Source of the DNA: Flavobacterium sp. ASW18X
GTDB taxonomy: Bacteria; Bacteroidota; Bacteroidia; Flavobacteriales; Flavobacteriaceae
Direction of reading: 5' to 3'
NCBI RefSeq assembly: GCF_005144745.1
Contig: NZ_SWKK01000018.1
Coordinates: 1 to 64,000 of the forward strand
DNA length: 64,000 nt
Position numbers and translations under genes: made by a program. Under the pieces are notes generated by a model. That model saw nothing but the letters and a program-made list of their open reading frames with translations. It was not told the origin of the DNA and made no database searches. Within the stretch, counting starts at the first letter, position 1, and each line of letters opens with the position of its first letter. Positions 56,413 through 64,000 of this stretch are shown here, one piece after another.

Positions 56413-57276
56413 TTAATTGGCTCGCGCCTTTCTAATATTTAATACTTGCCCAATAGACAAGGTTGTATCTTTTAAATTATTCAATCGCATTAACTCTTCT
56501 ACACTTATAGCATAAGTTCTAGACAATGCGTATAGGGTATCTCCTTTAGCCACTATATGGGTAAAAACATCGTATTTTTTAGGTTTTCTAACCGTTTCTA
56601 ATCCGTTTTTTACTACCTCTCTATCGTACTGATGTAAGTTGTATTTGTCTATGAGGTAGATTAATTTATTTGGGTATTTTGGATCCGTAGCATAACCCGC
56701 TTTTTTAAGTCCATAAGCCCATTTTTTGTAATCGTCCTTAGCATAATTAAAAAGAAAACGATAGCGAGAACGGGATGCAAGAAAAATACTATGGTCCCTA
56801 AAACTAAACATAGGGTGATTGTATTTTCTAAAACACTCCCCTTTGGCATCATCATCATGAAAATCAAACTCGCCTTGCCACCCCGTATGGCATTTGATAC
56901 CAAAGTGATTGTTTGTTTTTAGCGTTAATTCCCCTTTACCAGACCCACTTTCTAAAATACCTTGAGCCAAGGTAATACTTGCCGGTATGCCAAAAGCACG
57001 CATTTCGTACTGAGCCATTTCATGAAACTCCGCTATGTACTCAGTTGTATTCGCTACAGGAAATTTCTTGAAATACCCGGGGTCTTCTGGTAATGGGTAT
57101 AATTCTGACTTATTGAACTTAGTACCCTCTAAACCATCATTAGGCTTGTATACCCCATTCTTAGTTGTTGCAGTTGGAGCGCTATTTCTCTTGCTAGAAG
57201 TTGTTCTTTTTTTCTTAGCACCACAGCCGGCCAAAAGCAACGCCACCGTAATTAAGGCCATCAATTTTCTTATCAT
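56413..57276 (-). CDS. glucosaminidase-LysM lipoprotein
   Basis: The 287-residue protein has a lipobox (LLLAGC, cysteine 18) and a Lys/Ser-rich tether. A glucosaminidase domain of the FlgJ/Mannosyl-glycoprotein type follows: [19 protein letters not shown], with catalytic glutamate, and NHFGIKCH. At the C-terminus is a LysM domain ([20 protein letters not shown] to LSIGQVLNI). It cleaves the peptidoglycan glycan chain. It overlaps the next gene by four bases. Confidence 0.92.
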   Translation of the reverse strand: MIRKLMALITVALLLAGCGAKKKRTTSSKRNSAPTATTKNGVYKPNDGLEGTKFNKSELYPLPEDPGYFKKFPVANTTEYIAEFHEMAQYEMRAFGIPASITLAQGILESGSGKGELTLKTNNHFGIKCHTGWQGEFDFHDDDAKGECFRKYNHPMFSFRDHSIFLASRSRYRFLFNYAKDDYKKWAYGLKKAGYATDPKYPNKLIYLIDKYNLHQYDREVVKNGLETVRKPKKYDVFTHIVAKGDTLYALSRTYAISVEELMRLNNLKDTTLSIGQVLNIRKARAN

Positions 57277-58178
57277 AAATCCAAAACCGGTAATTTTCTC
57301 CGTATTAATTGTTGGTTCATTCCTCTTATTCCTTGTAAGCCACCCGTATGGATGGCTAAAATTTTAGTGCCTCTAGTAAAATTGCCTTGAATTATACCTT
57401 TCCATATTCCAAATAGCATCTTGCCGGTGTAAATTGGGTCTAAAGGAATGCCCGTGTCTCGTTTAAATTCATTAATGAACCGCACCAAGCTTTCCGTCAC
57501 TTTAGCATAACCTCCAAAATGATAATCGGTTACCAATTGCCACTGATCATTAATTGCAAATTTATCAATTTCAGCCTTCAGAAAATCACCCTTTAGCGCC
57601 GGATATGCCAAAACCTTTTGATTTTTAGTTGAACTATTGATAAGACCTGCAACCGTACCACCTGTTCCAACAGCGCATGTAATAATATCAAACTGCTTAT
57701 CTTCTTCTGTTAAAATTTCTTCGCAACCCTGTACAGCTAACATATTAGTGCCGCCTTCTGGAATAAGGTAAAAATCACCAAATTCATTTTTTAGTTTCAA
57801 TATGTAGTCGGCTTCCGTTTTAAGACGATAGGCTTCTCGGGTTACAAATAAAAATTGCATCCCATAAGAAGCGGCTTGCACCAAAGTAGAGTTCGATTTC
57901 CATTTTTCCTTCAACTCCTCTCCCCTAATAACCCCAATAGCTTTTAACCCTGCCTCTTTTGCCGCACAAGCAGTAGCCACAATATGGTTACTGTAGGCAC
58001 CACCAAAAGTAAGTACGGTTTTTTGTTTTTGAGCTAGAGCAGCTTTGATGTTGTATTTGAGTTTTCTATACTTATTACCACTTACAACAGGGTGTAGCAC
58101 GTCTTCTCTTTTTATCCAAAGATTAATTTGATGTTTTTCTAAAAGCGGATGTTGTATTTGCTGGTTATAAGAAGACAA
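57273..58178 (-). CDS. ACC deaminase/D-cysteine desulfhydrase-like PLP enzyme
   Basis: The 301-residue protein has the PLP-binding lysine context SGNKYRKLKYN and GGAYSNHIVATACAAKEAGL. It also has the typical YLIPEGGTNMLAVQGCEEI and GTGGTVAGL motifs. This is the family of 1-aminocyclopropane-1-carboxylate deaminase and D-cysteine desulfhydrase. The two cannot be separated by eye. It is between a small gene and the glucosaminidase gene. Confidence 0.9.
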   Translation of the reverse strand: MSSYNQQIQHPLLEKHQINLWIKREDVLHPVVSGNKYRKLKYNIKAALAQKQKTVLTFGGAYSNHIVATACAAKEAGLKAIGVIRGEELKEKWKSNSTLVQAASYGMQFLFVTREAYRLKTEADYILKLKNEFGDFYLIPEGGTNMLAVQGCEEILTEEDKQFDIITCAVGTGGTVAGLINSSTKNQKVLAYPALKGDFLKAEIDKFAINDQWQLVTDYHFGGYAKVTESLVRFINEFKRDTGIPLDPIYTGKMLFGIWKGIIQGNFTRGTKILAIHTGGLQGIRGMNQQLIRRKLPVLDL

Positions 58179-58180
58179 GT

Positions 58181-58513
58181 TTATGGCCGAAAAAGAAAAT
58201 TGATAAAACTATACGGTTTTCGTCTTGCAAGATACCCTAAATCGTTCTCTTTTGCATAAGCTTCGCGTTCAAAACTAATATTTTGATAGGCACGGTAACT
58301 ATCTAAATACAAAACCGTTCTTAACAGCCATTCAATGATATACCAGAGGTAAAAGAAGAAAACTAAAAGTTCTTTTTGTTGGCGTAAATGAATCCGTTCA
58401 TGATTAATTAAAATAGTATCTTCTTTATAACTATGCTCCTTAACAATAATAAAAGGCCAAAGTGTTAAACCCACATAGTTCTTCCTAAAAAAGTGTCGAA
58501 ATACCAATATCAT
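58181..58513 (-). CDS. small HExxH-like membrane protein
   Basis: The ATG at 58513 is preferred over a start at 58588. The 110-residue protein has a hydrophobic N-terminal part (MILVFRHFFRKNYVGLTLWP), a HERIHLRQQ motif (His-Glu-x-x-His) and a membrane helix following it (LVFFFYLWYIIEWLLRTVLY). The motif suggests a reduced M48/M56-type zinc peptidase core. Whether it is active is unclear. It leads the minus-strand run, two bases before the next gene. Confidence 0.62.
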   Translation of the reverse strand: MILVFRHFFRKNYVGLTLWPFIIVKEHSYKEDTILINHERIHLRQQKELLVFFFYLWYIIEWLLRTVLYLDSYRAYQNISFEREAYAKENDLGYLARRKPYSFINFLFRP

Positions 58514-58682
58514 TCCAGCTTCTTTGCGCAACTTATTATTTAGCTTGTGATGCAAACAAATATAGTTTTTCTTAAAAAAGATGCCCATTTGTCCCGATAA
58601 ACCGTCGCTGTTTTAGATTAAATAAGCAGAAAGGCGTTAAAACCCTTTAAAATTGAATTAATAGCCGTTAATTTTGATGTAA

Positions 58683-58856
<174 letters not shown>

Positions 58857-58934
58857 CACCACTTTTTTCGGCATAATAATTGATACTATGTAAGGTGTTA
58901 GCGAGCTCATTTTTAACGTGATAAAAAAATTGAT

Positions 58935-59513
58935 ATGAAAAAGTTTAAGTGGATAGTATTACCCCTCCTTACGGTAATTTTCTTAAGTTCTTGTGCCACC
59001 GTAAACGTAATTACGGATTATGATAGGCAGGCGGACTTTAAGGAATACAAAAGCTATGCTTTTTATAAAACAGGAATAGATAAGGCTCAAATTTCTGATT
59101 TGGACAAAAAACGAATTTTAAAAGCCATTGAAACGGAAATGGCAAATAGAGGTTTTGTAAAATCTCAAGACCCAGATATTTTGGTAAGTATTTTTACCAA
59201 AGAAAGAGAACGTGTAGATGTCTACAACAACGTTGGCTGGGGCTGGGGTGGCTTTTACAATCCTTGGGCCTGGGGTCCCGGTTGGGGTTGGGGCTGGGGC
59301 GGCGGATTTGGCCCTAATGTTAGCGCACGCACAGAAGGCTCTTTATATATAGACCTTATAGATGCCAAGGATAAAGAATTGATTTGGCAAGGACGTGGCG
59401 TTGGCACATTGAATAACACCAAAGATATAGCCAAAAAAGAAGAACGAATTCGTGAGTTTGTTGCGCAAATTTTAAAGGAATATCCACCTATGCAGATAGT
59501 AGCAGCTAAGTAA
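58935..59513 (+). CDS. DUF4136 lipoprotein
   Basis: The 192-residue protein has a lipobox (IFLSSC, cysteine 20), then VNVITDYDRQADFKEYKSYA, the signature of DUF4136. Residues about 98-125 hold an unusual Gly/Trp/Pro/Phe-rich insertion (VGWGWGGFYNPWAW and more), followed by SLYIDLIDAKDKELIWQGRG. DUF4136 proteins are outer-membrane or periplasmic and of unknown function. It ends with a long-loop terminator. Confidence 0.87.
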   Translation: MKKFKWIVLPLLTVIFLSSCATVNVITDYDRQADFKEYKSYAFYKTGIDKAQISDLDKKRILKAIETEMANRGFVKSQDPDILVSIFTKERERVDVYNNVGWGWGGFYNPWAWGPGWGWGWGGGFGPNVSARTEGSLYIDLIDAKDKELIWQGRGVGTLNNTKDIAKKEERIREFVAQILKEYPPMQIVAAK

Positions 59514-59532
59514 TAGGCTAAAAAATAGTTAG

Positions 59533-59597
59533 GCGAAGCAACTACCGCGAGTTTGAGTGTTCATTGGAGTGGTTTTAGGTAGGTGCTTCGCTTTTTT
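59533..59597 (+). terminator. terminator with a long loop
   Basis: GCGAAGCAACTACC (59533-59546) pairs with GGTAGGTGCTTCGC (59578-59591) with one mismatch across a 31-base loop, and a TTTTTT tail follows. Confidence 0.72.
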
Positions 59598-59652
59598 ATT
59601 GCCAGTAACTTAAGTTTTAATACATTTATACTTAACAGTTAAAATATTAAGT

Positions 59653-59880
59653 ATGCTTTCTACGAACTTTTTAGGAATGATAGGTCCATGGCAAATTATT
59701 TTAATACTAATTTGCCTATTAGGTATTATTCCGACTTTGATTGCTTTAATTGACATTTTAAGAAATAAGTTTGAAGGAAACAACAAGTTAATTTGGACAC
59801 TTGTTGTTCTATTTTTTAACCTATTGGGAGCTGTGCTCTATTTTACAATTGGAAAAAAACAAAAAATCAAACTTCAATAG
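59653..59880 (+). CDS. PLDc_N-like small membrane protein
   Basis: The 75-residue protein has two hydrophobic segments, about 13-34 (ILILICLLGIIPTLIALIDI) and 47-66. Its NKLIWTLVVLFFNLLGAVLY ending fits the PLDc N-terminal small membrane domain (PF13396). Such proteins stand alone or precede phospholipase D cores. The start is ATG 59653. It is convergent with the Lrp gene. Confidence 0.72.
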   Translation: MLSTNFLGMIGPWQIILILICLLGIIPTLIALIDILRNKFEGNNKLIWTLVVLFFNLLGAVLYFTIGKKQKIKLQ

Positions 59881-59907
59881 TTTTATTTATTTAGCGTAGC
59901 TATTTGG

Positions 59908-60369
59908 TCAAAGCAGCGGAAACCGATAATCCTGCTTCGCTTCTTTAAGTCCGAAGGCACTTTTTACAGCACCTATATTGGGCAAAGTAGCCACACGTTG
60001 CTTTGCAAAAGTGTAGTAGGCATCCAAATCTTTTACCATCACTTTTAGTAAAAAATCGAACTCCCCTCCTACCACAAAACACTCTACCACCTCTGGAAAA
60101 TCTTGTATACGAGCAATAAACTGGTCCATAAACTCTGCTTTTTGCACCTCTAAAGACACAAAACTGAATACGGTGATACTTTCCGCTATTTTATCTTTAT
60201 CCAAAATAGCCGCATACCTTTTAATAAAACCTTCCTTCTCCAGTCGCCTAATACGGTCATAAACAGGAGTTTTTGTAAGTCCTAATTGCTCCGCAATGGT
60301 CTTGGCCACCATCTTACCATCTTGTTCTAAAAGTTTCAATATCTGTTTATCTATAGCATCTAATTGCAT
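59908..60369 (-). CDS. Lrp/AsnC family transcriptional regulator
   Basis: The ATG at 60369 (MQLDAIDKQILKLL) is preferred over 60387. The 153-residue protein has an N-terminal HTH (about 16-58, TIAEQLGLTKTPVYDRIRRL) and a RAM ligand-binding domain (VSLEVQKAEFMDQFIARIQD, ECFVVGGEFDFLLKV). It probably senses an amino acid. It is divergent from an aromatic amino acid hydroxylase gene that it likely controls. Confidence 0.92.
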   Translation of the reverse strand: MQLDAIDKQILKLLEQDGKMVAKTIAEQLGLTKTPVYDRIRRLEKEGFIKRYAAILDKDKIAESITVFSFVSLEVQKAEFMDQFIARIQDFPEVVECFVVGGEFDFLLKVMVKDLDAYYTFAKQRVATLPNIGAVKSAFGLKEAKQDYRFPLL

Positions 60370-60535
60370 ACATTCCTTTTTTATCAAACAAAATGGTTAA
60401 GATTTAATTCTTTTTCCTTCAAATTTAAACATTAAAAGGAATTATTTCTGTTTATAATTCTTATAACACTTTTTAAAGCTACTTTATTTTAATTTTAAAG
60501 GAACTGTAATTGACTAAAACAACAAACTGAAACTC

Positions 60536-62302
60536 ATGAAAGAACAGCTGTACGAAAGCAATCTTGTTCTGGATAAATTACCAGAACATTTAAGACAATA
60601 CATAAAACCGCAGAATTACGAGGAATATACTCCCGTAGACCAAGCCGTGTGGCGCTATGTGATGCGTAAAAATGTGGACTACCTAAGTAAAGTGGCACAC
60701 AAATCTTACGTAGATGGCCTGCAAAAAACAGGCATTTCCATAGATGCCATTCCCAATATGTATGGGATGAATAGGATTTTAAAGGAAATTGGTTGGGCGG
60801 CAGTAGCAGTAGACGGGTTTATACCGCCTTCTGCATTTATGGAGTTTCAAGCATATAACGTATTGGTGATTGCTTCGGACATTAGACAATTGGAAAACAT
60901 AGAATACACGCCGGCTCCAGATATAATTCACGAAGGTGCCGGCCATGCTCCAATTATTGCCAATCCAGAATATTCAGAATATTTAAGGCGATTTGGAGAA
61001 ATTGGTGCTAAAGCCATTTCTAGTGGAAAAGATTACGAACTATATGATGCTGTACGACATTTATCCATCATAAAGGAAGCCGAAGGAACGCCACTAGAGG
61101 CTATTGAAAAGGCAGAAAAACGTATTGAAGCGTTACAACAGAACATGGGGAAACCTAGTGAAATGGCCCTATTGCGGAACCTACACTGGTGGACCGTAGA
61201 ATACGGGCTCATAGGTACTCTAGAAAACCCAAAGATATACGGTGCAGGTTTGCTCTCGTCTATTGGGGAAAGCGCGTGGTGCATGACGGATAAAGTTAAA
61301 AAACTCCCGTATACCTTAGATAGTGCCACGACCGATTTTGATATTACCAAACCGCAACCACAGCTTTTTGTAACGCCAAACTTTGCTCATTTGAGTCAGG
61401 TTTTAGAAGATTTTGCCAATACTATGGCGCTGCGCACGGGTGGTTTATCTGCTGTTCAAAAATTAATTGACTCCCAAGCCTTGGGCACACTGGAACTAAG
61501 TACGGGATTACAAGTGTCTGGTTATTTTGAACGTGTGTTAAGTTACGATGGCATGCCTATCTATTTTGCTACAAAAGGCGCCACAGCCTTGGCCTATCAT
61601 GACAAAGAATTAGTAAATCATGGCACCACACAGCATCCAGAAGGCTTTGGTTCTCCCGTTGGAAAGCTAAAAGGCATAAATCTAGCCATAGAAGATATGA
61701 GTCCACGAGATTTAAAAGCGTATAATATTTTTGAAGGCGAAAAAGTAGAACTGGAATTTGTTGGTGGGGTTACCATTTCTGGAGAAATTATAACAGGCAC
61801 CCGTAATTTACAGGGTAAAATCAGCTTAATCACCTTCCAAAATTGTACGGTAACCTACCAAGACGAGGTGCTATTTAAACCCGATTGGGGTCTTTACCAT
61901 ATGGCTGTGGGTAGAAAAGTAAGTAGCGGTTATAACGGACCGGCAGACTTAAAAAGCTTTAATTTGGTTTCTCATGCGTTGAGTGATACTACCGTAAAAA
62001 AGAACAGAGACGATAATAAATTAGCTCTTGAGGAATTTTATCAGCGTGTGCGTGATTATAGAGAGGGTAAAAACACCATTATTTCTAGGAGCAAACTGTT
62101 TCAAGAATTTATAATCCGTTTTCCAAAAGACTGGCTGCTACCTGTAGAGTTATATGAGCTTGCAATAAAAGGAAACAGGACTGTATTAGCCACAGAAATA
62201 AAATCACATTTGGAACAACTAAAACTGGACCGCCCTAAAGTAGGCCACCTTATTGATGATGGTTTGGCTTTAGTAGACCAAGGCCTTAAAATTGATGCTT
62301 AA
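60536..62302 (+). CDS. aromatic amino acid hydroxylase (phenylalanine 4-monooxygenase type)
   Basis: The 588-residue protein has the AAAH catalytic signature: the iron ligands in IIHEGAGHAPIIANPEYSEY (two His, then an acidic residue), plus the upstream VDGFIPPSAFMEFQ pterin region. This core covers about residues 30-310. It is followed by about 280 residues with no counterpart in classical bacterial PAH (for example GMPIYFATKGATALAYHDKE and a helical end). It would use tetrahydropterin and oxygen to hydroxylate phenylalanine. It is divergent from an Lrp regulator. Confidence 0.9.
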   Translation: MKEQLYESNLVLDKLPEHLRQYIKPQNYEEYTPVDQAVWRYVMRKNVDYLSKVAHKSYVDGLQKTGISIDAIPNMYGMNRILKEIGWAAVAVDGFIPPSAFMEFQAYNVLVIASDIRQLENIEYTPAPDIIHEGAGHAPIIANPEYSEYLRRFGEIGAKAISSGKDYELYDAVRHLSIIKEAEGTPLEAIEKAEKRIEALQQNMGKPSEMALLRNLHWWTVEYGLIGTLENPKIYGAGLLSSIGESAWCMTDKVKKLPYTLDSATTDFDITKPQPQLFVTPNFAHLSQVLEDFANTMALRTGGLSAVQKLIDSQALGTLELSTGLQVSGYFERVLSYDGMPIYFATKGATALAYHDKELVNHGTTQHPEGFGSPVGKLKGINLAIEDMSPRDLKAYNIFEGEKVELEFVGGVTISGEIITGTRNLQGKISLITFQNCTVTYQDEVLFKPDWGLYHMAVGRKVSSGYNGPADLKSFNLVSHALSDTTVKKNRDDNKLALEEFYQRVRDYREGKNTIISRSKLFQEFIIRFPKDWLLPVELYELAIKGNRTVLATEIKSHLEQLKLDRPKVGHLIDDGLALVDQGLKIDA

Positions 62303-62388
62303 TTTTAATTAAAAGTAGATTATTAAAGTCTTTACGAATCCTTGAAGAATAAAAGGTGAGAAATCTCCTAGAGGTAATAAAATTTTGA

Positions 62389-63006
62389 CTAATCCTTCAA
62401 CTGTTGTTCTAGGTCGCTAAGCTCTGCAACGGTTTGGTTTTGATAAACAAGCGTCCAACCCATAGAATTGGTTAGCACCAACAATTTAGACAATTCACTT
62501 ACCAATCGGTTATTGGCATTGGTATATAAAGTAGAGGCTTCAACTTTTTTTAAAAGTGAAGCCTTTACGTTTTTCTTTATTTTGTTGTAATCGGCTGCTG
62601 CAAATGGATTTAAATAATCCTGAGTAACATCATAGTACTCAAAGTCTGGATGTAGTTTTATTTCTGGCTCTGGTATATGGGTTATCTGCACCGTTTTAGC
62701 TTTCTCATCTACTGTAAATGAAACTTGTTTAAGGTCAAATACCACCTCTACATCAGCATTAACCACCACCAACGCTTTTTTTTCTGCGGTTACCAATGGT
62801 CCAAATAATTCCTTGCTATCCTTATAATTATGAACTTCCGCAAAATGACCTTCGGTTACTATCAACTTAGAAACCTGAGCAATTTGCTGCTCAATGAGCA
62901 TGGAATTTTCCTTTAGAATGGAGCGCTCCTTTTGGGTATTCATATAACTGTTATAAATGAACACCACTGCCAAAGCTACTATGATTCCTGCAAGGACTTT
63001 TTTCAT
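62389..63006 (-). CDS. DUF4230 domain protein
   Basis: The 205-residue protein has one N-terminal membrane anchor (VLAGIIVALAVVFIYNSYM), a coiled part and the DUF4230 domain: LTAEKKALVVVNADVEVVFDL-type phrases in VVNADVEVVFDLKQVSF and ITHIPEPEIKLHPDFEYYD. Function unknown. It lies 6 bases after alaS on the same strand. Confidence 0.85.
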   Translation of the reverse strand: MKKVLAGIIVALAVVFIYNSYMNTQKERSILKENSMLIEQQIAQVSKLIVTEGHFAEVHNYKDSKELFGPLVTAEKKALVVVNADVEVVFDLKQVSFTVDEKAKTVQITHIPEPEIKLHPDFEYYDVTQDYLNPFAAADYNKIKKNVKASLLKKVEASTLYTNANNRLVSELSKLLVLTNSMGWTLVYQNQTVAELSDLEQQLKD

Positions 63007-63012
63007 TGCTGT

Positions 63013-64000
63013 TTAATTCAGGTATTCCTTAACCTTTTCCAGTGCTTCTGGTATACCGGCTGGATTTTTACCTCCTGCTGTTGCAAAGAAGGGTTGGCCA
63101 CCGCCACCGCCTTGAATGTATTTACCCAGCTCTCTAACTATTTGGCCCGCATTTAATTCTTTGGCTTTAACCAGCTCTTTAGAGATATAGCAACTCAACA
63201 ATGCTTTGCCGTCTTTATCCGCAGCCAACAGCACAAATAAATTGTCTTTATTGGCTCCCATCTCAAACAACAAGTCTTTAATACCCGCAGCATCCAAATC
63301 TACTTGTTTTGCTAAGAAATCTACCCCGTTTACGTTGGTAACTTCATTCAACAATTCTGACTTTAAGCCTTTTGCTTTCTCTTTAAGCAATTGCTCTACT
63401 TGTTTGCGCAATTGGGCATTTTCGTCTTGCAAGTCTGCCACCGCTTTCACAGGGTCTTTGGCTTTATTTAAAAGGCCTTTAATAATAGATAAAGTAGCAT
63501 CGTTCTCTTGGTAAAACGCTTTTACGGCATCAGAGGTAATCGCCTCTATTCTTCGGATACCTGCGGCCACCGCTCCTTCTGAGGTTATTTTAAAGTGCCA
63601 TATTTCACTGGTATTTTGCACGTGCGTACCGCCACACAATTCAATAGAATTTCCAAATTTAATGGTACGTACGGTATCGCCATACTTTTCTCCAAACAAT
63701 GCCATTGCCCCTGCTTCTAACGCTTGTTTTACAGGAACGTTTCTATTTTCTTCTAAGGGAATCTGCCCTGCAATACGGGCGTTTACAAATTGCTCTACCG
63801 CTTCTAATTCCTCTGGAGTAACTTTAGCAAAATGACTAAAATCAAATCGTAAATGCTTGGAATGAACCGCAGAACCTTTCTGCTCTACATGGGTTCCTAA
63901 AATTTCTCGTAACGCTTGATGTAGCAAGTGTGTTGCCGTATGGTTACTAGCCGTGCGTTGACGTTGTTTTTTATCTACCACTGCTTTGAACGTGCCCGCT
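63013..64000 (-). CDS. alaS: alanyl-tRNA synthetase (3' part only, runs off the window)
   Basis: The reading frame is open to the right edge; the upstream codons at 63982-63999 (Ala-Gly-Thr-Phe-Lys-Ala) continue the AlaS sequence, so the start at 63981 is not the true start. Present here are the editing domain with zinc motif HATHLLH-like NHTATHLLH and [12 protein letters not shown], a coiled linker, and the C-terminal DHHA1 domain with [19 protein letters not shown]. It charges tRNA-Ala and edits mischarged tRNA. The catalytic N-terminal half is missing because of the window boundary. Confidence 0.96.
   Translation of the reverse strand, partial: AGTFKAVVDKKQRQRTASNHTATHLLHQALREILGTHVEQKGSAVHSKHLRFDFSHFAKVTPEELEAVEQFVNARIAGQIPLEENRNVPVKQALEAGAMALFGEKYGDTVRTIKFGNSIELCGGTHVQNTSEIWHFKITSEGAVAAGIRRIEAITSDAVKAFYQENDATLSIIKGLLNKAKDPVKAVADLQDENAQLRKQVEQLLKEKAKGLKSELLNEVTNVNGVDFLAKQVDLDAAGIKDLLFEMGANKDNLFVLLAADKDGKALLSCYISKELVKAKELNAGQIVRELGKYIQGGGGGQPFFATAGGKNPAGIPEALEKVKEYLN

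Overview
This window comes from an AT-rich chromosome of the phylum Bacteroidota, most likely a marine member of Flavobacteriaceae. The evidence is direct: TAnnTTTG promoters, SusC/SusD outer-membrane pairs, a secreted protein with a type IX secretion (T9SS) C-terminal sorting domain, Bacteroidota-type putative porin, DUF4412, DUF4136, DUF5117 and DUF4230 proteins, and many short N-terminal lipoprotein signals. The genus cannot be fixed from this sequence. No CRISPR array, tRNA, insertion sequence or prophage was seen.

Layout, left to right. (1) 1-714: the 5' end of a 16S rRNA gene on the minus strand, preceded by a 550-base leader holding three repeated promoter plus boxA-like units. (2) 715-14007: cell-surface genes: a porin-like beta-barrel, a three-gene operon headed by a T9SS-exported beta-propeller protein, and a SusC-SusD-lipoprotein nutrient-uptake operon on the other strand. 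(3) 14221-17309: ribonuclease HII and a large lipoprotein. (4) 17415-30254: a coherent envelope locus. A membrane-bound hybrid histidine kinase/AraC regulator lies between two gene sets that share a nearly identical N-terminal amphipathic module. The sets contain two OmpA-like peptidoglycan-binding proteins, TapB-like and DUF4412 exported proteins, a protein with an A-B-A-B 91-residue repeat, and a collagen-like lipoprotein. This is the best candidate for an undescribed system. (5) 30284-38658: lipB, a Pmp3/YqaE peptide missed at normal length cut-offs, a membrane-anchored LuxR-type regulator, a thioredoxin-like protein, lysS, an SLC13 transporter, an LRR protein and a protein with YLPxxFNPY repeats. 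(6) 38924-46806: a DUF5117-type metalloprotease, small exported proteins, a PhoD phosphatase, and a SatD-DUF3307 pair preceded by three evenly spaced 20-bp palindromes.

(7) 47009-54526: an Acr3 arsenite exporter, an OsmC-like protein, KDG kinase behind a TTGGTTAACCAA operator-like palindrome, a hydroxyproline-epimerase-like racemase, and an SDR-AraC-MFS-SRPBCC run. (8) 54523-58513: a compact minus-strand operon (LOG protein, hemL, glucosaminidase-LysM lipoprotein, ACC deaminase-like enzyme, HExxH-like remnant). (9) 58698-64000: a 52-residue DUF5522 protein, a DUF4136 lipoprotein, an Lrp regulator divergent from an aromatic amino acid hydroxylase, a DUF4230 protein and the 3' part of alaS, cut by the window edge.

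Most convergent gene pairs are separated by clear hairpin terminators, several of them usable in both directions. Functional names rest on motif and family recognition by eye; no database search was run.
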